64,000 nt of DNA from Streptomyces gilvus (GTDB lineage Bacteria > Actinomycetota > Actinomycetes > Streptomycetales > Streptomycetaceae). Location: positions 79,043 to 143,042 of the forward strand of contig NZ_JAKWBE010000023.1 in assembly GCF_022513565.1 (NCBI RefSeq). The letters are read 5' to 3'. The stretch's first letter is position 1, and every line of letters begins with the position of its first letter. Under the pieces are notes generated by a model, which was not told the DNA's origin, did no database searches, and saw nothing but the letters and a program-made list of their open reading frames with translations. Below are positions 32,171-40,006 of the stretch, in pieces. Both the position numbers and the translations under genes were made by a program.

Positions 32171-34195
32171 TCAGATCCCGGGCCAGGCCTCCTCGTCCCG
32201 GAAGAGCGGCCGGCCGTCGGGGAGGGTGGTCGGGACGTAGTCGTACGACGGCGCTTGCCACGTCGGCTGCGGCATGTAGGGCGCGTATGGCGCGTACTCG
32301 GCGTACTCCGCGTACTCCGTGTGTTGCGGCTGCTCCACGCCCGCCGCCTGCTCCAGGTGGCCGTACCCGGGCTGGACCAGGTCCAGCGGCAGCCGCAGTT
32401 CCCCCGTGTCCATCACGGCGTTGTTCTGCGAGCGGTGCAGGCGCGCGTAGGCGCCGCCGCGCGCCAGCAGTTCCTCGTGCCGGCCCGTCTCCACGATCCG
32501 GCCGCGGTCGACGACCAGGATGCGGTCGGCGTCGGGGGCGAGGTTGAGGTCGTGGGTGATCATGATGGTCGTACGGCCGGCCATCAGGCGACGCAGCGGC
32601 TTGACGACCCGGCGGGCGGCCATCGCGTCGAGGCCGGTCGTCGGCTCGTCCAGGACCAGGACCGGGGCGTCGCGCAGGATGGCGCGGGCGATGGCGAGGC
32701 GCTGGAGCTGACCGCCGGACAGCCGGGCGGAGTTGGGGTCGACCCGGGTGTCGTAGCCCTCGGGCAGCCGGACGATGAAGTCGTGCGCGTCCGCCGCCCG
32801 CGCCGCCTCCTCGATGGCCTGGTCGCTGGCGCCGGGTCGGCCGCAGGCGATGTTGGCGCGGACGGTGTCGTGCAGCACGAGGGTCTCCTGCGGGAGCAGG
32901 GTGACGTACTCGCGCAGGCGGGCGAGCGGGAAGTCGCGTAGGAGGACGCCGTCGAGGAGAAGGTCGCCCGCGTCGGGGTCGTAGAAGCGCAGGAGGAGCT
33001 TGGAGACGGTGGACTTGCCGGCGCCGCTCGGACCGGTGACGATCACGAGTTCGCCGGGATTCACCGTGAAGGAGAGGTCCGTCAGGGCGGTGGTGTCGGC
33101 GCCCGGGTAGCTGAAGGAGACGTTCCGGACCTCGACGGTGCCGTCCGGGCGGCCGGGTTCGGCGCCCCGGCGGGGGTCGGTGACCGAGGGCTCGACGTCG
33201 AGGACCTCGATCAGCCGCTCGGCGCCCGCGGTCGCGGCGGTGACGGTGAGGCCCAGCTGGGCGAGGCCGCGGACCGGCGGGTAGAGGTAGCCGAGGAAGG
33301 CGGCGAAGGCGAGGAGCTGGCCGAGGGTCATCCGGCCGGTGGAGATCTCCCAGGCGCCGATGCCGATCACCGCGAGCACGCACACCGTCTCGATGACGGC
33401 CACCAGCTGCTCGTACGCCTCGTTCAGGCGGGTGGAGCGGACAGAGGCGCGGAACCAGGCGTTCGCCTCCTTCCGCAGCCGCCGGCGCTCGGCGTCCCGG
33501 CGGTCGTAGGCCTGGGTGAGCACGATGTTGGACAGGGACTCCTCGACGACGGAGGTGATCGCGCCGTCGGCGACCCGGCCCGCGCGGGAGACGTCCTTGA
33601 TGGAACCGGAGAAGCGGCGGGCCGCCAGCCAGAAGAGCGGGGCCAGCACGAAGGTCGCGGCGGCCAGGTCCCAGCGCAGCCAGAACGCGGCGGCCGCGTA
33701 GAAGAGGGCGGAGAAGGCGGCGGAGGCGGCGCCGACCAGTCCCGAGACGACCATCGTCTCGATCGCCTCGACATCGCTCGTCAGCCGGGACAACAGATCG
33801 CCCTGCCGGTGCCGTTGGAAGAAGTGCGGGGGCAACTGCTGTACGTGGTCGAAGACATGCTCGCGCAGTCTCATCACGAAGCGTTCGGTGATCCAGGCGG
33901 CGAGGGAGTTGCCGGCGTACGCGACGACCGCGCCCAGCACCGCCACCCCTAGCCACTTCGCGGCCGGAGCCCAGAACGCGGCCAGCGAGCCCTTCTGCAG
34001 CGCGTGGTCGGTGAGGTCGCTGAAGACCAGGATCGCCTCGGTCTCGGCGAGCGCGGCGAGCACCGTGCACCCCCACACGAGGACCAGCCAGCGGCGCAGG
34101 CCCCGGGTCAGTGGCCAGAAACGACGGAACGCGACACGGGCCGGAATGGTGGGAGTGCCGTACTCGTACTCCTCGTCATCCTCTTCCCCGTCCAT
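32171..34195 (-). CDS. ABC exporter, fused permease-ATPase
   Basis: The protein has 674 residues from ATG 34195. Six membrane spans (about 40-330) precede an ATPase with Walker A GPSGAGKST, signature LSGGQLQRLAIARA, Walker B VLVLDEPTTGLD and H-loop ITHD. It is the half-transporter class used for lipids, drugs or peptides. The start is acidic (DGEEDDEEYEYG) and the last 70 residues are a Tyr/Pro-rich tail with repeats (EYAEYAEYAPYAPYMPQP), both probably disordered and cytoplasmic. A gene for a 44-residue Pro/Lys-rich peptide lies 92 bp upstream in the same direction, making peptide export possible. No peptidase C39 domain is present. Confidence 0.9.
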   Translation of the reverse strand: MDGEEDDEEYEYGTPTIPARVAFRRFWPLTRGLRRWLVLVWGCTVLAALAETEAILVFSDLTDHALQKGSLAAFWAPAAKWLGVAVLGAVVAYAGNSLAAWITERFVMRLREHVFDHVQQLPPHFFQRHRQGDLLSRLTSDVEAIETMVVSGLVGAASAAFSALFYAAAAFWLRWDLAAATFVLAPLFWLAARRFSGSIKDVSRAGRVADGAITSVVEESLSNIVLTQAYDRRDAERRRLRKEANAWFRASVRSTRLNEAYEQLVAVIETVCVLAVIGIGAWEISTGRMTLGQLLAFAAFLGYLYPPVRGLAQLGLTVTAATAGAERLIEVLDVEPSVTDPRRGAEPGRPDGTVEVRNVSFSYPGADTTALTDLSFTVNPGELVIVTGPSGAGKSTVSKLLLRFYDPDAGDLLLDGVLLRDFPLARLREYVTLLPQETLVLHDTVRANIACGRPGASDQAIEEAARAADAHDFIVRLPEGYDTRVDPNSARLSGGQLQRLAIARAILRDAPVLVLDEPTTGLDAMAARRVVKPLRRLMAGRTTIMITHDLNLAPDADRILVVDRGRIVETGRHEELLARGGAYARLHRSQNNAVMDTGELRLPLDLVQPGYGHLEQAAGVEQPQHTEYAEYAEYAPYAPYMPQPTWQAPSYDYVPTTLPDGRPLFRDEEAWPGI

Positions 34196-34246
34196 TTTCA
34201 CATTCCCTTCGCATTGCGTCGCGAGAATTCTTGAATTCGACAAGCA

Positions 34247-34278
34247 GAGAGGACCGACGGAATCCCGTCGGCCCTCTC
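34247..34278 (-). terminator. Hairpin between peptide gene and exporter gene
   Basis: Arms gagaggaccgacgg (34247-34260) and ccgtcggccctctc (34265-34278) with loop aatc. In the minus-strand RNA all 14 pairs form (one G-U). It lies just past the peptide stop at 34288. It could let more transcript end after the peptide gene than reaches the exporter. Confidence 0.7.
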
Positions 34279-34287
34279 AGACCTCAC

Positions 34288-34422
34288 TCAGTTGTCGTCG
34301 CCGGGGATCGGCTTGGGAACCGGCGGCTTGGGGTGCTTCTTCTTGGGCTTCGGCGGGGGCGGCGGGGGGAGCTGCTTCGACTTGGGCTTCGGGGGCAGCG
34401 GGGCGAGCTTCTTGAGGCTCAT
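34288..34422 (-). CDS. Small Pro/Lys-rich peptide (44 residues)
   Basis: ATG 34422 has AGGAG 7-8 nt upstream. The product begins MSLKKLAPLPPKPKSKQ, continues with six Pro in a row, then KPKKKHPKPPVPKP and ends IPGDDN. Eighteen of 44 residues are Pro and twelve Lys. It has no Cys, no signal peptide and no recognisable domain. It is the first gene before the ABC exporter, with a strong hairpin between them. It could be an exported cationic peptide, a precursor that is modified, or an accessory of the exporter; nothing decides between these. The codon pattern (third-position C/G) supports a real gene. Confidence 0.7.
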   Translation of the reverse strand: MSLKKLAPLPPKPKSKQLPPPPPPKPKKKHPKPPVPKPIPGDDN

Positions 34423-34636
34423 TTCCGACTCCTAGTGTTTCGTGGTTCAGGGATTCGGGAATTCCGCGTCCGGTTCCCGACACCGATGAACTTACACGCC
34501 GCACAACTCAAGAGAAGGCAAAGTCGGCGAGGTAACGGCAAACAGGCGCTGTGAATACCTTGGAGACTGCTGAGATCGCCCGCCGAAACTGAGAATTCTC
34601 TTATGAACCTGAGAACGACCTTATGAAACCTGGCAG
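34423..34636 (-). promoter_or_regulatory. AT-richer leader and promoter region of the peptide-exporter unit
   Basis: This is 214 bp of distinctly lower GC than the surroundings, between the phosphoesterase stop and the peptide start. Two imperfect 20-21-bp direct repeats occur at 34591-34610 (gagaattctcttatgaacct) and 34611-34631 (gagaacgac then cttatgaaacct). They look like sites for a regulator. A TTGCCT / TGTAAG pair on the minus strand is a weak promoter candidate. Confidence 0.45.
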
Positions 34637-35425
34637 TCAGCCATGAGCCGCGGCCCCGTCGCCCGCCCTGCCGTCCCTCGGCCCGAACGCCCCCAGGGCC
34701 TCGGCGTCCGTCGCCCGGGCGTGGAGGTAGTAGTCGGCCCACTCCGTGATGTCCTGAGAGGCGCACTCGCGGCTGAGGCGGGCGATCGCGGCCCGGATGT
34801 CGTACGACGTGACCCTCAGGTCGACCCCCGGGCCCAGCAGGCACCAGTGGGCGCCGGAGCGGCCGTACGGCATTCCGACACTGCCGGGGTTGACGATCAG
34901 CCGGCCATGGGCGAGGCGGACGTACGGCATGTGGGTGTGACCGCAGACGACGGTGCGGACCGTGTCGGGGACCCCGGCGAGGACGTCGGCCCAGCGGTCG
35001 AGCCGGGAGTCGACCAGCACGACCTCCTCGTCGTCGCGAGGGGTCGCATGGCAGAAGAGCACGTCACCGTGGCCGCGGACGCGGAGGGTGCGGGTGACGG
35101 GGAGCGCGGCGAGGAAGTCGACCTGCTCGTCGCTGAGTCGGGCGGCGGCGTACGGCCCGATCGGATCGGGGATCTCGTCCCGGCCGCCCCTGCGGTACTC
35201 GACGAGTTCGCGGTCGGCGTTGCCGCCGATCCACACGACCCGCTCCCCCAGTCCCCGCAACACGTCCAGCACTTCCCCCGGTTGGGGCCCGGCGGTGATG
35301 TCACCGGTGAGCACGACACGGTCGGCGGCGGCGACCTCCGGCTCGGCGAGGACGGCTTCCAGCGCGGGCAGAACGCCGTGGACGTCGGAGAGGACGGCGA
35401 CTCGGTTCAACTCGGTTTCGGACAT
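34637..35425 (-). CDS. Calcineurin-like metallophosphoesterase (YfcE/MJ0936 type)
   Basis: The protein has 262 residues. The metal-binding motifs are in order: SDVHGVLPALEAVL, LTGDITAGPQPGE, WIGGNADRELVEY, FCHATPRDDEE and VVCGHTHMPYVR. The active site is complete for a binuclear phosphodiesterase. Substrates of this group are often cyclic nucleotides or model phosphodiesters, so no specific one is given. Its start overlaps the end of the oxidoreductase gene by 19 bp, so the two are cotranscribed. Confidence 0.9.
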   Translation of the reverse strand: MSETELNRVAVLSDVHGVLPALEAVLAEPEVAAADRVVLTGDITAGPQPGEVLDVLRGLGERVVWIGGNADRELVEYRRGGRDEIPDPIGPYAAARLSDEQVDFLAALPVTRTLRVRGHGDVLFCHATPRDDEEVVLVDSRLDRWADVLAGVPDTVRTVVCGHTHMPYVRLAHGRLIVNPGSVGMPYGRSGAHWCLLGPGVDLRVTSYDIRAAIARLSRECASQDITEWADYYLHARATDAEALGAFGPRDGRAGDGAAAHG

Positions 35426-38400
35426 GGGCCCGAGTCTGCCGCCATCCCGTCCGCCAGCACCTCCGCCAGATGCCGCCCCCGTACCCCCGCCAGCTGCTCG
35501 AGCTGGGTGCGGCAGGAGAAGCCGTCCGCCAGGACCACCGCCTCCTCGGGAGCCTGCCGCACGGCGGGCAGCAACTGCTCCTCCGCGCAGGCCGACGACA
35601 CCTCGAAGTGCCCTTTCTCGAAGCCGAAGTCGCCGGCGAGGCCGCAGCAGCCGCCGGCCAGCTCACCGGTGAGGCCCGCCGCCGCGCGCAGTCGGCGCTC
35701 GGGGCCGTCACCGAGGACCGCGTGCTGGTGGCAGTGGGTCTGGCCGGTGACCGGACGGTCCAGACGGGGCGGGGTCCAGTCGGGGGCGTACTTCTCCAGC
35801 GCCTCCGCGAAGGTCAGCACCGAGGCGGCGAGCCGGGCCGCGCGCGGGTCGTCGTGCAGCAGCTCGGGCAGGTCGCTGCGCAGGGCGGCGGCGCAACTCG
35901 GCTCCAGGACCACGAACGGGATGCGCTCCCCCGCGCGGGCGTCCAGCAACGGCTCGAGCAGATCGAGTGTGCGGCGCAACACCTTGCGCGCACGGTCGAG
36001 TTGCCCTGTCGAGAGATACGTCAGCCCGCAGCAGACGCGGGCCCGACGGGACGTCAGGAGGTTCGCGCTGTACCCCCACGACTCACCCTCGGGGGTCTGC
36101 TCGACGTCCACCCTCCACTTCATCCACGGCGTCTGCACGACCACCATCCCGGCCGCTTCCAGCACCCGCAGCGCCGCCTTCCCGACGTCCGGCGCGAAGT
36201 GCTCGGTGAAGGTGTCGGGCCACAGGGCGACGAAGGGCGGGAAGCCGTCGGTGTCATCGATGCCGTCACTTTCGTCGAGGTCACCAATGTCATCGATGTC
36301 GTCGATGCCCTCGATGCCCTCGATGTCGTCGGCCTCGATGTCGTCGGCCTCGATGTCGTCGGCCTCGATGTCGTCGGACTCGCTGCCCCGCTCAGCCCCG
36401 CCCCTCTCCTTCCACTCCGCCATCATCCGCCGCGCCTGCTCCGCCGACCGCCTGCGCCACCACCGCGTGAACGTCTCCGACGCGACACGCGGCAGCTCCC
36501 GCTCGGGCGCGATGCCGCCCAGCCGCTTGCCCAGGGCCGCGACCGGCCCCACTCCCGCCAGGGCGTTGACCAGCCCGGCCGTCCGTGTCCGCGTCACCCA
36601 GTGCAGCCACAACGGCAGCCACCCCATGCTGTAGTGCGCGGCCGGACGGCGTCGGCCCTCGTAATGGTGGTGAAGGAACTCCGCCTTGTACGTGGCCATG
36701 TCGACCTCGACCGGGCAGTCGGAGCGGCAGCCCTTGCAGGACAGACACAGGTCCAGCGCGTCCCGGACCTCCGTGGACCGCCAGCCGTCGGTGACCAGCT
36801 CACCGGCGAGCATCTCGTGCAGCAGCCGGGCACGCCCGCGCGTGGAGTGCTTCTCCTCGCCGGTCGCCCGGAAGGACGGGCACATCACGGACGCGCCGGC
36901 CGCGGCGGTGGTACGGCACTTGGCGACCCCGACGCAGCGCCGTACCGCCGCCGAGAAGTCGCCGCCGTCCGCCGGGTAGCCGAAGGCCACGTCGACCGGC
37001 TCGCGGGGCAGGACGGAGAAGCGGAGGTCGGCGTCCAGAGGAGCGGGGCGGACCAGGACGCCGGGGTTGAGCAGGTCGTCCGGGTCCCAGACACCCTTGG
37101 CGCGCTCGAAGAGGCCGACCAGATCGGGGCCGTACATCCTCGGCAGCAGTTCGGCCCGCGCCATTCCGTCGCCGTGCTCCCCGGACAGCGAACCACCATG
37201 GGCCACCACCAGGTCGGCCAGCTCCTCCGAGAAGCGCCGGAAGCGGCCGACGCCCGCCTCGGTGAGCAGGTCGAAGTCGATGCGGACATGGATGCAGCCG
37301 TCGCCGAAGTGACCGTACGGGGTGCCGCGCAACCCATGGGAGGACAGCAGGGCACGGAAGTCCCGCAGATAGGCGCCCAGTCGCGCGGGCGGCACCGCAC
37401 AGTCCTCCCACCCGGGCCAGGCCTCGCTGCCGTCCGGCATCCGCGTGGCCGTACCGCTCGCGTCCTCCCGGATCCGCCACAGCGCCCGCTGCTCAGCGAG
37501 CCCCGTCACGACCAGCGAGTCCACGACGTCGGCGGCCCGCGCGATCGCCTCCGCACGCACGCGTGCCTCCGCCTCCGACTCGCCGCCCGTCTCCACGAAC
37601 AGCCAGGCCCCGCCCCTGGGCAGACCAGCAGTCGGCGGCACCAGATCGGCCGCCATCCCCTCCACGGTGAGCGGCCCGTACGGCAACAGGCCCGCCGCCG
37701 CCTCGGCCGCCGCGCTCTCGTCGCCGTACGCCAGCACGGCGAGCGCACGCGCGCGGGGCGCCTCGACCAGCCGTACGACCGCCTCGGTGAGCACCCCCAG
37801 CGTGCCCTCGCTGCCACAGAAGGAGCGGGCGACGTCGGCGCCCTTCTCCGGCAGCAGCGCGTCCAGCGCATAGCCGGAGATACGGCGAGGCAGCTCCGGA
37901 AATCCGGTCCGCAACAGCGCCAACTCCCCCTCCACCAGCGCCCGCAGCCCCTCCGGAGCACCCGCCCACCCGCCCCCGAGCCTCAGCCGCTCCCCGCGCG
38001 CGGTGAGCACATCCAACTCGCGCACACTGTCCGCCGTCGTCCCCCAGGCCACCGAGTGCGAGCCGCAGGAGTTGTTCCCGATCATCCCGCCGAGCGTGCA
38101 CCGGCTGTGCGTGGACGGATCGGGCCCGAACCGCAGCCCATACGCGCCCGCCGCCTCCTGCAGCCGGTCCAGTACGAGCCCAGGCTGCACCACGGCCGTA
38201 CGCGCCTCGGCATCGATCGACACAACGCGATCCATGTGCCGGGTGAAGTCCAGCACCACCCCCGCACCCGTGGCCTGCCCGGCGATCGACGTGCCCCCGC
38301 CGCGCGCCACCACCGGCACCCCGTGCTCCCGGCACACCGCCAGCACCGCCGCCACGTCCTCGGCGTCCCGAGGGGCCACCACGCCCACCGGCACCCGCCG

Positions 38401-38499
38401 GTAGTTGGACGCGTCCATGGTGACCAGCGCCCGGGACGTGACGTCGAAGCCGACCTCACCCCGGACGACCGCGCGCAGCCCCGCCTCGAGATCCGTCAT
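35407..38499 (-). CDS. FAD-linked oxidase / Fe-S oxidoreductase fusion (D-2-hydroxyacid dehydrogenase type)
   Basis: The protein has 1,030 residues. Residues 1-490 are a GlcD-like FAD domain (VVARGGGTSIAGQATGAGVVLDFTRHM, FGPDPSTHSRCTLGGMIGNNSCGSHS, GEHGDGMARAELLPRMYG). Two [4Fe-4S] centres follow around 560-650 (one Cys set near CVGVAKC, the second CLSCKGCRSDCP). The C-terminal part has two CCG domains (VCCGLTYLSTGQ, GCCGLAGDFGFEKGH). It oxidises a D-2-hydroxyacid such as D-lactate and passes electrons on to the chain; it is probably membrane-associated. An acidic insert of DDIEA-type repeats (about 707-750), encoded by a 15-bp tandem repeat, lies between the Fe-S and CCG parts. ATG 38499 was chosen as the first start consistent with the FAD domain. 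Confidence 0.9.
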   Translation of the reverse strand: MTDLEAGLRAVVRGEVGFDVTSRALVTMDASNYRRVPVGVVAPRDAEDVAAVLAVCREHGVPVVARGGGTSIAGQATGAGVVLDFTRHMDRVVSIDAEARTAVVQPGLVLDRLQEAAGAYGLRFGPDPSTHSRCTLGGMIGNNSCGSHSVAWGTTADSVRELDVLTARGERLRLGGGWAGAPEGLRALVEGELALLRTGFPELPRRISGYALDALLPEKGADVARSFCGSEGTLGVLTEAVVRLVEAPRARALAVLAYGDESAAAEAAAGLLPYGPLTVEGMAADLVPPTAGLPRGGAWLFVETGGESEAEARVRAEAIARAADVVDSLVVTGLAEQRALWRIREDASGTATRMPDGSEAWPGWEDCAVPPARLGAYLRDFRALLSSHGLRGTPYGHFGDGCIHVRIDFDLLTEAGVGRFRRFSEELADLVVAHGGSLSGEHGDGMARAELLPRMYGPDLVGLFERAKGVWDPDDLLNPGVLVRPAPLDADLRFSVLPREPVDVAFGYPADGGDFSAAVRRCVGVAKCRTTAAAGASVMCPSFRATGEEKHSTRGRARLLHEMLAGELVTDGWRSTEVRDALDLCLSCKGCRSDCPVEVDMATYKAEFLHHHYEGRRRPAAHYSMGWLPLWLHWVTRTRTAGLVNALAGVGPVAALGKRLGGIAPERELPRVASETFTRWWRRRSAEQARRMMAEWKERGGAERGSESDDIEADDIEADDIEADDIEGIEGIDDIDDIGDLDESDGIDDTDGFPPFVALWPDTFTEHFAPDVGKAALRVLEAAGMVVVQTPWMKWRVDVEQTPEGESWGYSANLLTSRRARVCCGLTYLSTGQLDRARKVLRRTLDLLEPLLDARAGERIPFVVLEPSCAAALRSDLPELLHDDPRAARLAASVLTFAEALEKYAPDWTPPRLDRPVTGQTHCHQHAVLGDGPERRLRAAAGLTGELAGGCCGLAGDFGFEKGHFEVSSACAEEQLLPAVRQAPEEAVVLADGFSCRTQLEQLAGVRGRHLAEVLADGMAADSGPCPKPS
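36321..36380 (-). repeat. 15-bp tandem repeat inside the oxidoreductase gene
   Basis: Four units of cgatgtcgtcggcct (the last ggact) run from 36321 to 36380. More diverged copies (tcgatgccc, tcatcgatg) extend to about 36248. The product is an acidic string of ADDIE units. The length keeps the frame. Confidence 0.9.
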
Positions 38500-38558
38500 G
38501 CACCCAGCATGCATCCAGCCACTGACAGTGACGACACCCCTGTCCACCCGCGATCTCC

Positions 38559-38696
38559 CGCATCGTCAACGCGGTGCTCAACCTGTCACTCCACCCGGAC
38601 CAGCGATCCCTGGTGCTGTCCGGCGAGGCCGACTGGTCGCAGGTGATCGAGGAGACCCTGGACCTCTTCGGCCTGCCGGACCGCCTGACCTCATAG
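38559..38696 (+). pseudogene. Cytochrome P450 fragment
   Basis: The frame reads RIVNAVLNLSLHPDQRSLVL, then SGEADWSQVIEETL, then a stop soon after. HPDQ-x-L-V-L-S-G-x-A-D-W is characteristic of the I-to-K helix region of actinomycete P450s, where the K helix would continue EETLR. Neither the oxygen-binding Thr segment nor the heme-Cys loop is present. The rest of 38500-38802 contains the divergent promoters of the oxidoreductase and serC and nothing else I recognise. Confidence 0.65.
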
Positions 38697-38802
38697 ATCC
38701 GCAAGATGTTGGTGCATTCCGACAAGTCCACGGGCCGGAGAACCCGTCTCATCGAACGGACACGTTTCCGTCCGGTTTCGCCGAAGAGATACCCTCCGGC
38801 TC

Positions 38803-39921
38803 GTGGCTGAGATCCAGATTCCCGCTGACATCAAGCCCGCCGACGGTCGATTCGGCGCGGGCCCCTCCAAGGTGCGGACGGACGCGCTGGACGCGCTGGC
38901 CGCAACCGGTACCTCCCTCCTCGGCACCTCCCACCGCCAGGCTCCGGTGAAGAACCTGGTCGGCAAGGTGCGCGAGGGGATCTCCCAGCTGTTCTCGCTC
39001 CCCGACGGCTACGAGGTCGTCCTCGGCAACGGCGGCTCGACGGCGTTCTGGGACATCGCGACCCACGGACTGATCGCGAACAAGTCCCAGCACCTCACCT
39101 TCGGCGAGTTCAGCTCGAAGTTCGCCAAGGCGGCCAAGCTGGCCCCGTGGCTAGCCGAGCCGGACGTCATCTCCGCCGACCCCGGCACGCACCCGGAGCC
39201 GGTCGCCGAGGCGGGCGTCGACGTCTACGCCTTCACGCACAACGAGACCTCCACCGGTGTCGCCATGCCCATCAAGCGCGTGGCCGGCGCCGACGAGGGC
39301 GCCCTGGTCCTGGTCGACGCCACCTCCGGCGCCGGCGGCCTGCCGGTGGACGTCAGCGAGACGGACGTCTACTACTTCGCCCCGCAGAAGTCCTTCGCCT
39401 CCGACGGCGGCCTGTGGATCGGCGTCTTCTCCCCGGCCGCGATCGAGCGGGCCGAGCGGATCCACGCCTCCGGCCGTCACGTCCCGGAGTTCTTCAGTCT
39501 GCCGACGGCGATCGACAACTCCCGCAAGAACCAGACGTACAACACCCCGGCGCTCGCCACCCTCTTCCTGCTGAACCAGCAGCTGGAGTGGATCAACGGC
39601 CAGGGCGGTCTGGACTGGGCGGTGCGCCGCACGGCCACCTCCGCGCGCACGCTGTACGGCTGGGCGGAGGACGTGAAGTTCGCGACCCCGTTCGTCGCCG
39701 ACCCGGCCAAGCGCTCCCAGGTCATCGGCACGATCGACTTCGCGGACGAGATCGACGCGGCCGCCGTCGCCAAGGTGCTGCGCGCCAACGGCATCGTCGA
39801 CACCGAGCCCTACCGCAAGCTGGGCCGCAACCAGCTGCGCGTCGCGATGTTCCCGGCGATCGACCCGTCGGACGTCGAGGCCCTCACGAAGTGCGTCGAC
39901 TACGTGATCGAGAAGCTGTAA
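38803..39921 (+). CDS. serC: Phosphoserine aminotransferase
   Basis: The protein has 372 residues from GTG 38803. FGAGPSKVRTDALDALA, TSHRQAPVKNLVGKVREG, LGNGGSTAFWDIATHGLI and FAPQKSFASDGGLWIG (PLP Lys196) place it in the actinobacterial SerC group. It makes 3-phosphoserine from 3-phosphohydroxypyruvate with glutamate, in serine (and PLP) synthesis. Length is normal for this clade. It stands alone and ends before a strong terminator. Confidence 0.96.
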   Translation: MAEIQIPADIKPADGRFGAGPSKVRTDALDALAATGTSLLGTSHRQAPVKNLVGKVREGISQLFSLPDGYEVVLGNGGSTAFWDIATHGLIANKSQHLTFGEFSSKFAKAAKLAPWLAEPDVISADPGTHPEPVAEAGVDVYAFTHNETSTGVAMPIKRVAGADEGALVLVDATSGAGGLPVDVSETDVYYFAPQKSFASDGGLWIGVFSPAAIERAERIHASGRHVPEFFSLPTAIDNSRKNQTYNTPALATLFLLNQQLEWINGQGGLDWAVRRTATSARTLYGWAEDVKFATPFVADPAKRSQVIGTIDFADEIDAAAVAKVLRANGIVDTEPYRKLGRNQLRVAMFPAIDPSDVEALTKCVDYVIEKL

Positions 39922-39957
39922 CTCCCTGGTCAGCCCCCTTCGGGGCGCGGCTTGTCG

Positions 39958-39984
39958 GAGGGCCCTGTCGGTGACAGGGCCCTC
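39958..39984. terminator. Perfect 12-bp hairpin after serC
   Basis: gagggccctgtc (39958-39969), loop ggt, gacagggccctc (39973-39984). It lies between serC and the convergent cellulase gene and can serve both. Confidence 0.85.
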
Positions 39985-40006
39985 GCGCCGCGCGTCCTGC
40001 TCGCGC

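Noticed and set aside
35470..38646. A 1,058-codon plus-strand open frame opposite the FAD/Fe-S oxidoreductase
   Set aside because: The minus-strand product has full domains, cofactor motifs and overlapping neighbours. The plus frame gives Arg/Gly/Val-rich sequence without domains, as expected opposite GC-rich genes.
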